Of a stretch of DNA of 64,000 nucleotides, positions 1 to 8,489 are shown piece after piece. Position 1 is the first letter of the stretch. Every line of letters starts with the position of its first letter. The notes beneath the pieces are model-generated. The model saw only the letters and a program-made list of their open reading frames with translations, did not search any database and was not told the origin of the DNA. Location of the stretch: NCBI GenBank assembly GCA_013213785.1, contig JABSPZ010000013.1:1-64000 (forward strand), given 5' to 3'. Source of the stretch: Henriciella sp. (lineage in GTDB: Bacteria; Pseudomonadota; Alphaproteobacteria; Caulobacterales; Hyphomonadaceae). Position numbers and translations under genes: made by a program.

Positions 1-225
1 GCGCCGCCGCGAAAAGAAACGCCCGTCCAGTTTGACTTGCCGCCGCTGGAAGGTGCGGCCGCAGCTGTTGCGGCGTTTCAGTCAATCTTAGGAGGAGTCG
101 CAAATGGCGATCTCATCCCATCGGAAGCTAGCAAACTCGCAGTTTTGGTTGAGGGGTATAGAAAGGCTTTAGAGACTGAAGAGTTCGAACGCCGACTGGA
201 TGCACTTGAAGCGAGCGAGACATGA
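1..225 (+). CDS. C-terminal end of a DUF5681-like protein, cut by the window edge
   Basis: The frame is open to base 1, so this is the 3' end of a longer gene; the TTG at 37 is internal and not a credible start. The 74 visible residues contain PVQFDLPPLEG, a stretch ending in GDLIPSEASKLAVLVEGYRK, and a C-terminal RRLDALEAS. That layout (FDLPP-, then AVAxG-L-P-EA-xL-xLVE-, then RLxALE) is how many alphaproteobacterial DUF5681-type proteins end. These proteins are common in phage-like and integrated elements and have no firmly known function. The stop overlaps the next start as ATGA, so the three small genes here form one transcription unit. The family call rests on recall of the C-terminal pattern only. 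Confidence 0.55.
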   Translation, partial: APPRKETPVQFDLPPLEGAAAAVAAFQSILGGVANGDLIPSEASKLAVLVEGYRKALETEEFERRLDALEASET

Positions 226-443
226 CCATGCACTTAAGGCTTCGGCGATTGGAAACACTGGAACGAAAGTGTGCGCCAGTGTTGAGCGTAGAGGAACGGA
301 AGGAGCGGCTTCGCGCGACGTTGGCGAGTGTCGGGATCAAATACCGTGGAGACTTCCCCAATATCGACAAACCTGCTGATCCAACCGACCAAAGAACCCC
401 AGCTGAGAAGTTACGAGACTTTCTAGATGCGAGAGGCGTATGA
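222..443 (+). CDS. Small hypothetical protein of the same unit
   Basis: A 73-residue charged protein with no signal peptide or membrane segment. It opens with LRLRRLETLERK, a short basic helix resembling the start of the next gene, and ends in a helical AEKLRDFLDARGV. The start overlaps the upstream stop (ATGA) and its own stop overlaps the next start (ATGA), which supports real translation despite the small size. Small proteins of the RLRxLE type often follow DUF5681 or terminase-like genes in integrated elements. No function is assigned. Confidence 0.45.
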   Translation: MTMHLRLRRLETLERKCAPVLSVEERKERLRATLASVGIKYRGDFPNIDKPADPTDQRTPAEKLRDFLDARGV

Positions 444-646
444 GTAACATCACACGTCGCCTGAGAGCCTTGGAGCGTAAATCGGGTGGTGATGATCCGT
501 TGATCGTTCTCGTCCACTCGTTTGCTGACGATGCGGCAAAATTTGCACTTGTCTTTGATGGGCGAAGCGCCGGTCTTCGTGTGGACAGGGAACTTCAAGA
601 AACCAGTGACTTATTCTTGCATCGTGTCTCCAAAATGGTGGGGTAG
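440..646 (+). CDS. Small hypothetical protein, last gene of the element unit
   Basis: A 68-residue protein starting TRRLRALERKSGG, like the N-terminus of the preceding gene, followed by a hydrophobic strand (LIVLVHSF) and an acidic/basic tail. It is coupled to the upstream gene by an ATGA overlap. Nothing coding follows until the tRNA on the other strand, so this is the end of the unit. Function unknown. The shared N-terminal helix with the upstream gene suggests a duplicated or commonly docked module, which is inference. Confidence 0.4.
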   Translation: MSNITRRLRALERKSGGDDPLIVLVHSFADDAAKFALVFDGRSAGLRVDRELQETSDLFLHRVSKMVG

Positions 647-769
647 ATCGAACGCCCCAACTTCCGAAAGCCGGTTAGTCGAGGCCTGTCTTTTGTGGGA
701 GCATTTGTGGGGGTAATTTTGCCCCCAAGCCCGGAAACGTAACGCTTTCAGTCGTTTATCGAAAGAAAG

Positions 770-846
770 TGGCGCTTCGGGGAGGATTCGAACCCCCGAC
801 CCCTTGGTTCGTAGCCAAGTACTCTATCCAACTGAGCTACCGAAGC
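770..846 (-). tRNA. tRNA-Arg (anticodon ACG)
   Basis: Read on the minus strand this folds as a full cloverleaf of 77 nt including an encoded CCA. Acceptor arms are GCTTCGG and CCGAAGC with discriminator G, the D arm contains TAGCTCAGTTGGATAGAG, the anticodon arm is CTTGG-CTACGAA-CCAAG, and the T loop contains GGTTCGAATCC. The anticodon is ACG, decoding CGU and, after A34 deamination, CGC/CGA. Its 3' end faces the element genes at 1-646, the usual side for tRNA-targeted integration. Confidence 0.97.
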
Positions 847-904
847 GCGGAAGCGGGACACATACTCTCGGGTCTAAGCGAAAGCAATACCGGATATCAG
901 GAAA

Positions 905-1885
905 TTACTGTGCTTCGTGCACGCCGCGTGCAACGGCGCGGGCGAGCGTGTTCGCTGCAAGCTCGCCAAGACGCGCTAAACTCAAGGCCTCAGGGCCTGG
1001 AAGAGGTATTTGTGCGGTTGAGATGACGAAGACGACATCACCATCAAAAGGCGCGAAAACAGGGCGAATGGCTCGCGCGAAGCCTGCCAGCGCCATCTGG
1101 GCGACGCGGTGCGCTTGGCCGGATGTGAGGGCGACATCGGTTGCGATACAGGCAATCGTGGTATTCTCGCCAAGCTGCGGGTTCTGCTTGGCCGGGCCCC
1201 AATCCTCAGCGCCTGCATTGTAATCGGACGGCGGGCGGGCGCCGCCAAACTCGCCGCCAATCTCATATGGCCACGCCCAATAAGCGTCGGTGCCCGGCAT
1301 GAACACGGATCCAAAACAATTCACCGCCGTGAGCGCACCAACACTCATGCCGTCATTTGTTACGATAGAGGCTGAGCCTAAGCCGCCGCGAAACTTTCCG
1401 GCTTGCGCACCAAACCCTGCGCCGGATTGGCCGAGCGCAAAAGGGCCCTCAGCCGCCGCTTCAAACGCTTTGCGACCAAGGGCTTGGTAAGGGGGCGTGT
1501 TCCCCCAATCTTTATCGCCGCCATTTGCGAGATCATACAGAATTGCCGCGGGAACGATGGGCGTTTTGGGCACGCTCGGGCGATCGACCAAGCCAAATCC
1601 GCGTCCGCGCGCGCCGAGCTCTGCGGCGACCCCGTCTCCGGCTGCGAGGCCATAAGCGCTGCCTCCAGATAAGACGACCGCGTCGACATGATCTACGAGT
1701 TTATCCGCGAGGAGCAGATCTGTTTCGCGCGTGCCCGGTCCGCCGCCAGCCACCGCGACAGCGCCCACGCTTGGGGTCTCACACAGAATGACTGAAGTGC
1801 CTGTTTTTGCGGCGATATCAAGCGCGTTGCCGATGCGAATCCCGGCAATATCCGTGATCAGGTTGTTTTTGCCCGGCTGAGACAT
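905..1885 (-). CDS. P1-family peptidase (DmpA/NylC-type N-terminal-nucleophile hydrolase)
   Basis: A 326-residue enzyme starting MSQPGKNNLITDIAGIRIG, the typical P1 opening. It carries SVGALTAVN (a strand of the fold) and NTTIACIATDVALT near residues 241-254. In this family the proenzyme cleaves itself before the Thr of the NTT motif, so Thr242 is the predicted nucleophile of the small subunit. Substrates in the family are N-terminal D- or L-amino acid amides, beta-peptides or nylon oligomers; the substrate here cannot be read. No signal peptide is visible, so it is probably cytoplasmic. The ATG at 1885 is chosen over the upstream in-frame start at 1969 because the family N-terminus begins there. 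It is divergent from ggt across about 70 bp. Confidence 0.85.
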   Translation of the reverse strand: MSQPGKNNLITDIAGIRIGNALDIAAKTGTSVILCETPSVGAVAVAGGGPGTRETDLLLADKLVDHVDAVVLSGGSAYGLAAGDGVAAELGARGRGFGLVDRPSVPKTPIVPAAILYDLANGGDKDWGNTPPYQALGRKAFEAAAEGPFALGQSGAGFGAQAGKFRGGLGSASIVTNDGMSVGALTAVNCFGSVFMPGTDAYWAWPYEIGGEFGGARPPSDYNAGAEDWGPAKQNPQLGENTTIACIATDVALTSGQAHRVAQMALAGFARAIRPVFAPFDGDVVFVISTAQIPLPGPEALSLARLGELAANTLARAVARGVHEAQ

Positions 1886-1958
1886 TGAAAAGTCTTTCCT
1901 GTGATTGGTAACCGCTCTACGGTGATGAAAAGAATTCGCCAAGTCGGAGCGTACCTGA

Positions 1959-3728
1959 ATGTCAGTCAAATCTATCCTTTTCGCCGGGGCGTCGGCGCTG
2001 TTTTTGGCCGCGTGCCAGCCTCAAGCTCCAACCGAAGACGTTGAGACACCTCCTGCGCCCCCAGTTGAAGAGGCCGAAGCGGCATGGACAAAAGGCGCGA
2101 TGGTCGCCGCTGCTGATGCGCGCGCGGTGGAAGCTGGATTAGCGGTTCTGCGTAATGGCGGTCATGCCGTCGATGCAGCGATTGCCGTGCATACGGTCTT
2201 AGGTCTTGTTGAGCCTCAATCCTCCGGCATTGGCGGCGGCGCGTTTATGGTCGTCTATGACCGCGTATCCGGCGAAACCGTTGTTTATGATGGACGCGAG
2301 ACGGCGCCGTCCGCAATCGACGAGAACCTATTTGTCGAAGATGGCGAAGTCCTTGGCTTTTTAGACGCTTGGCAGTCTGGCAAGTCAACCGGCGTTCCTG
2401 GTGCCATCGCGCTCTATAAAACAGCGCATGACGCCCATGGACGGATGGATTGGGCGAGCAATTTTGACGCCGCCATATCGCTTGCAGAAACAGGATTTGA
2501 AGTGAGCCCGCGTCTTGCCGGTATCCTTTCGAATGATCGCCTTCGCCAATTCACGCGCATTGATGATCATCCTGTGAGCGCCGCCTATTTCTATCCCGAC
2601 GGTGAACCGCTCGAGGTTGGCGATGTTCGCGACAATCCCGATTACGCCGAAACCCTTCGCCGCGTCGCAACTGAGGGCACCGACGCCTTCTATAAAGGCG
2701 AAATTCCTGAAGCGATTGTCGCAACGCTCGCAGAAGAGCCGCGGCCTGGTTCGCTGAGCGTCGAAGATATTGCAGCCTATGAAGTGAAAGTTCGTCCGCC
2801 TCTTTGCGGCGAGTGGCGCGACTATAAAATCTGTTCAGCCCCGCCGCCGAGTTCGGGTGGGGTCACCATGAATGCGATCACAGGTCTTTATGAGCGCATT
2901 CTGCCGCTCGATGCAGATTCATGGGAAGAGTTTGTAACTGCTTTTGTCGATGCTCAGAGATTGGCCTATGCTGATCGAGACCACTACGTTGCGGACGCTG
3001 ATTTCGTTCAGGTGCCGGCGGCAGACCTGATCAACCCGAAATACCTGGATGTCCGCGCGGGCGAAGTCTTTGCGCCAGATGCAATCCCAACACCGGGTGA
3101 CCCGGGTGTGGCGCTTGGCGGTAATCCAATGGTTGGTATGTGGGGCCAAGATCCAACGGAGGATGCGCCGGGCACAACCCATTTGTCGATTGTGGATGCC
3201 GAAGGAAACGCTGTCTCAATGACCGCGACCGTCGAAGCGGCCTTTGGGAATTCCCGCATGGTGAATGGGTTCTTGCTCAACAATGAGCTGACTGACTTTG
3301 CGCGAGAGCCGCGAAAGTCGAACCTGCCTGTTGCGAATGCGCCGGGGCCTGGCAAGCGACCCAGAAGTTCAATGTCACCGACCATCATTTTTGATGAGAA
3401 TGGTGATTTGAAAATGGTGACAGGATCGCCAGGCGGAAACTCGATCGTCGCTTATGTCGCAAAGTCTATTATCGCTGTCATCGATTGGGGCGACACGGCT
3501 TACGAAGCGATTGCGGCGCCAAACATTATCGCGCGCGGCGAATTTGTCGGTGTTGAAGTTGACGTGCCAGGCGGCATGGAAACCGCGACCATGTTGGCAG
3601 AAGCTGGCTATAAAGTCCAAGAACGCCGTGGAGAGAATAGCGGCCTCCACGTCATCATCGTCACGGACGAGGGATTAGATGGCGGGGCGGATCCGCGCCG
3701 CGAGGGCGTGGCTTTAGCGCTCGAGTAA
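1959..3728 (+). CDS. ggt: Gamma-glutamyltransferase, lipoprotein-type
   Basis: A 589-residue gamma-glutamyl hydrolase/transferase (glutathione breakdown, gamma-glutamyl peptide hydrolysis). The N-terminus ends in a lipobox (LFLAAC), so the protein should be lipid-anchored in the envelope. VRDNPDYAETL- and PPSSGGV-type family segments are present. The self-cleavage site is GTTHLSIVD, with the first Thr of TTH (about Thr406) as the new N-terminal nucleophile of the small subunit, followed by NNELTDF and SSMSPTI as in the family. A GGAG about 10 bases upstream supports the start. An imperfect hairpin follows the stop. Its neighbours are other peptidases, fitting extracellular peptide use. Confidence 0.93.
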   Translation: MSVKSILFAGASALFLAACQPQAPTEDVETPPAPPVEEAEAAWTKGAMVAAADARAVEAGLAVLRNGGHAVDAAIAVHTVLGLVEPQSSGIGGGAFMVVYDRVSGETVVYDGRETAPSAIDENLFVEDGEVLGFLDAWQSGKSTGVPGAIALYKTAHDAHGRMDWASNFDAAISLAETGFEVSPRLAGILSNDRLRQFTRIDDHPVSAAYFYPDGEPLEVGDVRDNPDYAETLRRVATEGTDAFYKGEIPEAIVATLAEEPRPGSLSVEDIAAYEVKVRPPLCGEWRDYKICSAPPPSSGGVTMNAITGLYERILPLDADSWEEFVTAFVDAQRLAYADRDHYVADADFVQVPAADLINPKYLDVRAGEVFAPDAIPTPGDPGVALGGNPMVGMWGQDPTEDAPGTTHLSIVDAEGNAVSMTATVEAAFGNSRMVNGFLLNNELTDFAREPRKSNLPVANAPGPGKRPRSSMSPTIIFDENGDLKMVTGSPGGNSIVAYVAKSIIAVIDWGDTAYEAIAAPNIIARGEFVGVEVDVPGGMETATMLAEAGYKVQERRGENSGLHVIIVTDEGLDGGADPRREGVALALE

Positions 3729-3737
3729 AAAAATCTG

Positions 3738-3772
3738 CGACGGAGTGAGCAAAAAGAAAAACTGCTCCGTCG
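3738..3772 (+). terminator. Inverted repeat after ggt
   Basis: Perfect 8-bp arms CGACGGAG and CTCCGTCG with a 19-base A-rich loop, just downstream of the ggt stop. There is no clear T-run after it, so it may be a weak or Rho-assisted terminator or an mRNA-stabilising hairpin. Confidence 0.4.
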
Positions 3773-3817
3773 TCTAAATGGCGAAAAGCCAAACGTGTTA
3801 AATGTAGGAGTATTGAG

Positions 3818-6451
3818 GTGGTGGTGAGACGTTTATTTGTGGCAGCCCTAACGGCTGTCGGCTTTTTGGGGGCCGCAAATGCGCAGGCCTATCCGGATGC
3901 TACATATGACCCTGCAGTCCCGACTTTGGTGGACGTGGTTGGGCATGAGCATGGTGATGCGATCACCACATCTGCGGACATCAATGTGTTCCTGGAAGCG
4001 CTTCAGAGCCATGCGCCGGACCGCATGAAAATCGAGACTTATGCTGAGTCTTGGCAGGGCCGCGATCTCACTTACGCGATGATCTCATCAGCCGCGAACA
4101 TGGCGCGCTTAGATGAAATTAAGGCTGAGCTAGCTGCGATCGGTAATGGTGAAACACCGTCTGGAGCGGCGCTTGAAGACACGCCGGCTGTCGTTTGGCT
4201 GAGTTATGGGGTCCACGGCAATGAGGTCACGCCATCCGATAGCGCCATCTTCATCGCTTACCATTTGCTGGCAGCCCAGAATAATGAGCTCGTAGACACA
4301 ATCCTCGACAACACGATCGTCGTGATTGATGCGAATGCAAACCCGGATGGACGCGAGCGCTTCTTGTTTCACTTCACCTCAGCGCTGGGCATGGCGCCGC
4401 GCGCCGATCGCTACGCTGCTGAGCATGATGAGCCGTGGCCGCGGGGACGCTTCAACCACTATATTTTCGATATGAACCGGGACTGGTTTGCGATCACACA
4501 ACCAGAATCCAAGGGTCGGGTTGAGGTGCTGCAGGACTGGCATCCGGTGGTCTATGTCGACAGTCACGAAATGGGCGGTGACGCGACTTACTATTTCCCA
4601 CCAGCTGCGCGTCCGTTTAACCCGAACATCACAGACACTCAGAAAGGCCGCCAATTCCAGCTTGGGCGAAATATGGCCAGCTGGTTCGACCGTTTCGGAG
4701 CGTCTTACTTCACGCGTGAAATCTTCGACGCCTTCTATCCTGGCTATGGCGATATGTGGCCAACATTGAACGGCGCGATTGCGATGACCTTTGAGCAAGG
4801 CTCACCCCGCGGTCTGATCTTCGGCCGCCGAAATGGGACATTGCTCACCTATAATGAAGGCGTGCGGAACAGTGTTCTGTCATCGATTGCAACGCTCGAA
4901 ACCGTTGCGCGTGACAAGAACTCCTATCTTTCTGACTATGCTGAGTACCGACGCACCGCGATTGATGACGGTTCAAGTTCAGACGGTCGCTATTTTGTCT
5001 TTGATCTTTCTGACGCGCGTTATGAAGCGGAAGCCTTAGCAAGACGTCTCGCCCTGCAGGGCATTGACGTCCAGCGCGTCCCAGCAGGCAGTTCGCAGTG
5101 TCGGCAAACCTATCCAGCAGGCGCATTGATCGTTGACCGGGCGCAACCAGAAGGGCGTTTGATCAATACGCTTCTAAGCCCAACCACGCCGCTTGCTCCG
5201 GACTTCATTGCCGAACAAGAGAGTCGCCGAGATCGTGGCCTCAATCACGAGCTCTATGACGTCACCGCTTGGTCGATGCCGCTTATGGATGGGGTCACCA
5301 TGCAGCAATGCCGCCGTGTGGATCTCAGCAATGCCACCGCAGTGTCTGCAGATGACCCAATCCCATCTATTGTCACGGGATCTGGGACCTATGGTCAGGT
5401 TGTGCCTTGGACCGATGGTGGGCAGGCCAAACTGGTCGTTGCAGCGCTTAAAGCAGGATTGAAGGGCAGCACAACCGATGCTGCGTTCACGCAAAATGGA
5501 CGGATCTTCCCGGCCGGTAGTGTTGTTTTCCCGCTCGCAGATAATGATGAGAGTTTGAACGCAGAGCTTACACGCCTGGCGCAAGAGATTGGCGCCGAGA
5601 CTGTGCCCATGACGTCTAGTTGGGTCGAAGATGGTCCTAACTTTGGAAGCTCTTCATTTGCGGCAATGACAATGCCGAAAGTGGCCATGGCCTGGGATGC
5701 GCCAACGAGCCCAACCTCGGCTGGCAATACGCGCTTTGTGCTCGAGCAAGAGCTTGGCATTCCTGTCGCGCCGATCCGTGTCTCCACGATGTCGCGAGCA
5801 GAACTGTCAAACTATGATGTTCTCGTCCTTCCGGACTCATTTGGTCTGGTGGATCAGCTCGGCTCTGCGAAGCCGCTGCAGGAATTCGTCCGCGGCGGCG
5901 GTGTGCTGGTTGCGATCGGCAATTCTGTTGGTCAATTGGCGGGCGAAGATGTTGGTCTGCTTTCAACTCAGCTGGAGTTGGCAACGACGGATGCTGACGG
6001 GGCCAAGGATGAAGCGGGTGCTCGTGTGCCGGGCGTGAACTTTGCCTCGCAAGAAGAGTACGAGGCTCACATTGAAAACGCTGGGTCGCGACCTGAAGAT
6101 ATTCCAGGAGTTCTTGTCAGAGCGATTGCAGACTCCAACCATTGGCTCTCGGCAGGCTATGACGAGGCTACGGCGTTGGTGTCGGGGCGTTCGATCTATC
6201 GCCCTCTAAATGCGAGTGACGGGACCAATGTGTTCCGGTTTGCCGATGCAGATAACCTGCTGAAGAGCGGATATCTCTGGGAAGAAAACCGTTTGCAACT
6301 GGCGTATAAGCCTTTTGTGATGGCGGAACGCCAAGGCGACGGGGTGGTCATTGGCTTTACGCAAAGCCCCACCACACGTGGTTATCTCAACGGGTTAAAC
6401 TTGCTGATCGCTAACGCGGTCGTCATCGGCCCTGCGCGCGTGGCGCAATAG
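3818..6451 (+). CDS. Secreted M14-family zinc peptidase with GATase-like C-terminal region
   Basis: An 877-residue exported protein with a cleavable signal peptide (ends near ANAQA). The M14 zinc site is visible as HGNE (His133, Glu136) and a third ligand in VDSHEMGG (His250). MTFEQGSP (Glu326) matches the catalytic Glu, and NPDGRERF and DMNRDW are also M14-like. The second half, after about residue 540, has an LVLPDSFG / RGGGVLVAIGN pattern like the glutamine-amidotransferase-like fold that follows M14 domains in large bacterial members. The start is one of three tandem GTG codons; an AGGAG seven bases upstream of the first supports 3818. It sits between ggt and the S9 peptidase with short gaps, so co-transcription is likely. 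Substrate unknown. Confidence 0.85.
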   Translation: MVVRRLFVAALTAVGFLGAANAQAYPDATYDPAVPTLVDVVGHEHGDAITTSADINVFLEALQSHAPDRMKIETYAESWQGRDLTYAMISSAANMARLDEIKAELAAIGNGETPSGAALEDTPAVVWLSYGVHGNEVTPSDSAIFIAYHLLAAQNNELVDTILDNTIVVIDANANPDGRERFLFHFTSALGMAPRADRYAAEHDEPWPRGRFNHYIFDMNRDWFAITQPESKGRVEVLQDWHPVVYVDSHEMGGDATYYFPPAARPFNPNITDTQKGRQFQLGRNMASWFDRFGASYFTREIFDAFYPGYGDMWPTLNGAIAMTFEQGSPRGLIFGRRNGTLLTYNEGVRNSVLSSIATLETVARDKNSYLSDYAEYRRTAIDDGSSSDGRYFVFDLSDARYEAEALARRLALQGIDVQRVPAGSSQCRQTYPAGALIVDRAQPEGRLINTLLSPTTPLAPDFIAEQESRRDRGLNHELYDVTAWSMPLMDGVTMQQCRRVDLSNATAVSADDPIPSIVTGSGTYGQVVPWTDGGQAKLVVAALKAGLKGSTTDAAFTQNGRIFPAGSVVFPLADNDESLNAELTRLAQEIGAETVPMTSSWVEDGPNFGSSSFAAMTMPKVAMAWDAPTSPTSAGNTRFVLEQELGIPVAPIRVSTMSRAELSNYDVLVLPDSFGLVDQLGSAKPLQEFVRGGGVLVAIGNSVGQLAGEDVGLLSTQLELATTDADGAKDEAGARVPGVNFASQEEYEAHIENAGSRPEDIPGVLVRAIADSNHWLSAGYDEATALVSGRSIYRPLNASDGTNVFRFADADNLLKSGYLWEENRLQLAYKPFVMAERQGDGVVIGFTQSPTTRGYLNGLNLLIANAVVIGPARVAQ

Positions 6452-6479
6452 CGCCTGCCCAATACAAAGGAGTTTCGCT

Positions 6480-8486
6480 ATGCTGCGGTCCACAATTTCA
6501 TCTATTGCTTTGGTCACTTTGCTCGGTGCGTGCGTGACCGCGCAGTCTGAAACTAAGCCGAACGCCCCCGAGATCGATCTTGTAGCAGAGGAAACAATTG
6601 GCGGTCCGGATTATGCGCTGGCGGCGACATCTCCGGAACCGGGGAAAGTGAATGTCGGTATGGCGGGGAGCGATCCGGCGGACATTGCGCGCTATCTTCT
6701 GGCGCGCGGTGCATCAGGGGCGCTGCTCGCGCCTGGGGGTGAACACGTTGCCTTCAGATACAGTGTCACCGGGGTCCCACAGCTTTGGGTCACCCGCGCA
6801 CCTGGCGGGGCACCTCAGCAACTCACCTTTGGTAATGGCGTGACCTTCTTTCGCTGGATGCCGGATGGCACGGGGCTGATTTATGGCGCCGACAATGATG
6901 GCAATGAGCAGGAATCGTATTTCTTCGTGTCAGCTGATGGCACGTCAGAAAGATTGCTGCTCCCTGCCGTGGATGGTGGGTTCCGGTCGTTCGGAGATAT
7001 CTCAGCCGACGGGTCTGTAGCTGTCTATTCGTCGACCGAACGCAATGGGCTGGACTTTGATATCTACAAAGCAGACCTAAACACGGGTGACACGGAGATG
7101 CTGTTCGAAGGCACTTTTGGCTATTACGCTAGAGCTCTTTCGCCAGACGGCAAACATTTGATTGTGACCGAAACCGTGGGCGAAGACTCCGACAATCTCT
7201 ATTTGCTCAATGTCGAGTCCAAAGAGATGACGACTGTCTCTGCGCCGAGCCCGCGGGGCAATCACAGCGATGGCGGCTTCGCCTGGAGCCCGGATGGGAC
7301 AGGCTTCTACTTCGCGAGTAATGTCGACCGCGAGTTCGCAGCGGTCCATTTCTATGATCTCGCGGCGGGTGAGTTTACTGTGGTCGCTGAAACTGATCGC
7401 GACGCCGCTAGAGTTGAAGTGTGTGGAAGCGAAGGCGGCTATCTCGCTTTTGCGGAGAACACGGACGGATTTCACAAGCTGCATGTCCGCGATTTGACCT
7501 CAGGCGATGCCGTCCAGACACCGCGATTGGCGGAAGGTGTTTATAGCGTCAGCTGCGCGCCAGGGTCAGACCGTATGGCGATCGGCGTAAATGGTTGGAA
7601 GACGCCCGGCGATATCAAAGTTTGGGATATGGCGCGCAATGCAACCAGCCCAACATTTAGTGCGACCAGTGCTGGCTTGGATCTCGACCGCTTTGTTCGA
7701 CCAGAGAGCGTGACGATCCCAGCGCGCGATGATGTGGACCTGCAGGGGCTTCTATATCTTCCAGATGCGAACTCACTTCCTGATGGCGAGCTGCCACCCG
7801 TTCTGTTCATTGTGCATGGCGGGCCAACGGCGCAGTCCATGGCCTCGTTCGATCCGATCGTCCAATATCATGTCGATCGCGGCATCGCGGTGTTTGAACC
7901 GAATGTTCGGGGCTCGACTGGCTTTGGCCGGACCTACGTTACGTTGGATGATCAGGAGAAACGCCGAGACAGTGTTCGCGACCTAATCGATATGGCGGAT
8001 TACCTGCGTGCAGACGGGCGCGTTGATATGGACCGGGCCGCCGTCGCAGGTGGCTCCTATGGCGGCTATATGGTGAATGCGGTTCTGGCGCTTTACCCAG
8101 ATACTTTCGCGGCGGGCGTTAGCCTGTACGGGGTGGCCGACTGGGTCACCGCGCTACAGATCGCATCGCCGGCGCTGCAGGCCTCGGATCGGATCGAATA
8201 TGGCGATATCCGTGAGCAAAAGTGGATCGACTATTATACAGAGAACTCCCCGATCCGACTGGCAGATCAGATCAAAGTTCCAGTCCTCTTCTCACATGGC
8301 GTCCAAGACCCGCGCATCGATATTTACGAGACCGAAGTGATGGTGAAGACGCTTCGCGCCAATGGCATTGATGCGCCTTACATCCGGATCGAAGACGAAG
8401 GACATGGCTGGCGGAAACTGTCGAACCGCTTGTTCTATTATCGCGCCCAAGCGGAATTCCTCGAAGAGGTCTTCGAACAAGAGTAA
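6480..8486 (+). CDS. S9-family serine peptidase (prolyl oligopeptidase / acylaminoacyl-peptidase type), lipoprotein
   Basis: A 668-residue lipoprotein (lipobox LGAC near residue 17). Residues about 85-400 hold WD-like repeats of the beta-propeller (DGTGLIYGADNDGNE, SPDGKHLIV, SPDGTGFYFASN). The C-terminal alpha/beta-hydrolase domain carries GGSYGGYM (Ser526), QDPRID (Asp610) and EGHGW (His642), a complete triad in family order. Predicted to cut short peptides, often after Pro or from acylated N-termini, in the periplasm or at the outer membrane. It follows the M14 gene by 28 bp and ends three bases from a convergent hydrolase gene. Confidence 0.92.
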   Translation: MLRSTISSIALVTLLGACVTAQSETKPNAPEIDLVAEETIGGPDYALAATSPEPGKVNVGMAGSDPADIARYLLARGASGALLAPGGEHVAFRYSVTGVPQLWVTRAPGGAPQQLTFGNGVTFFRWMPDGTGLIYGADNDGNEQESYFFVSADGTSERLLLPAVDGGFRSFGDISADGSVAVYSSTERNGLDFDIYKADLNTGDTEMLFEGTFGYYARALSPDGKHLIVTETVGEDSDNLYLLNVESKEMTTVSAPSPRGNHSDGGFAWSPDGTGFYFASNVDREFAAVHFYDLAAGEFTVVAETDRDAARVEVCGSEGGYLAFAENTDGFHKLHVRDLTSGDAVQTPRLAEGVYSVSCAPGSDRMAIGVNGWKTPGDIKVWDMARNATSPTFSATSAGLDLDRFVRPESVTIPARDDVDLQGLLYLPDANSLPDGELPPVLFIVHGGPTAQSMASFDPIVQYHVDRGIAVFEPNVRGSTGFGRTYVTLDDQEKRRDSVRDLIDMADYLRADGRVDMDRAAVAGGSYGGYMVNAVLALYPDTFAAGVSLYGVADWVTALQIASPALQASDRIEYGDIREQKWIDYYTENSPIRLADQIKVPVLFSHGVQDPRIDIYETEVMVKTLRANGIDAPYIRIEDEGHGWRKLSNRLFYYRAQAEFLEEVFEQE

Positions 8487-8489
8487 GAC

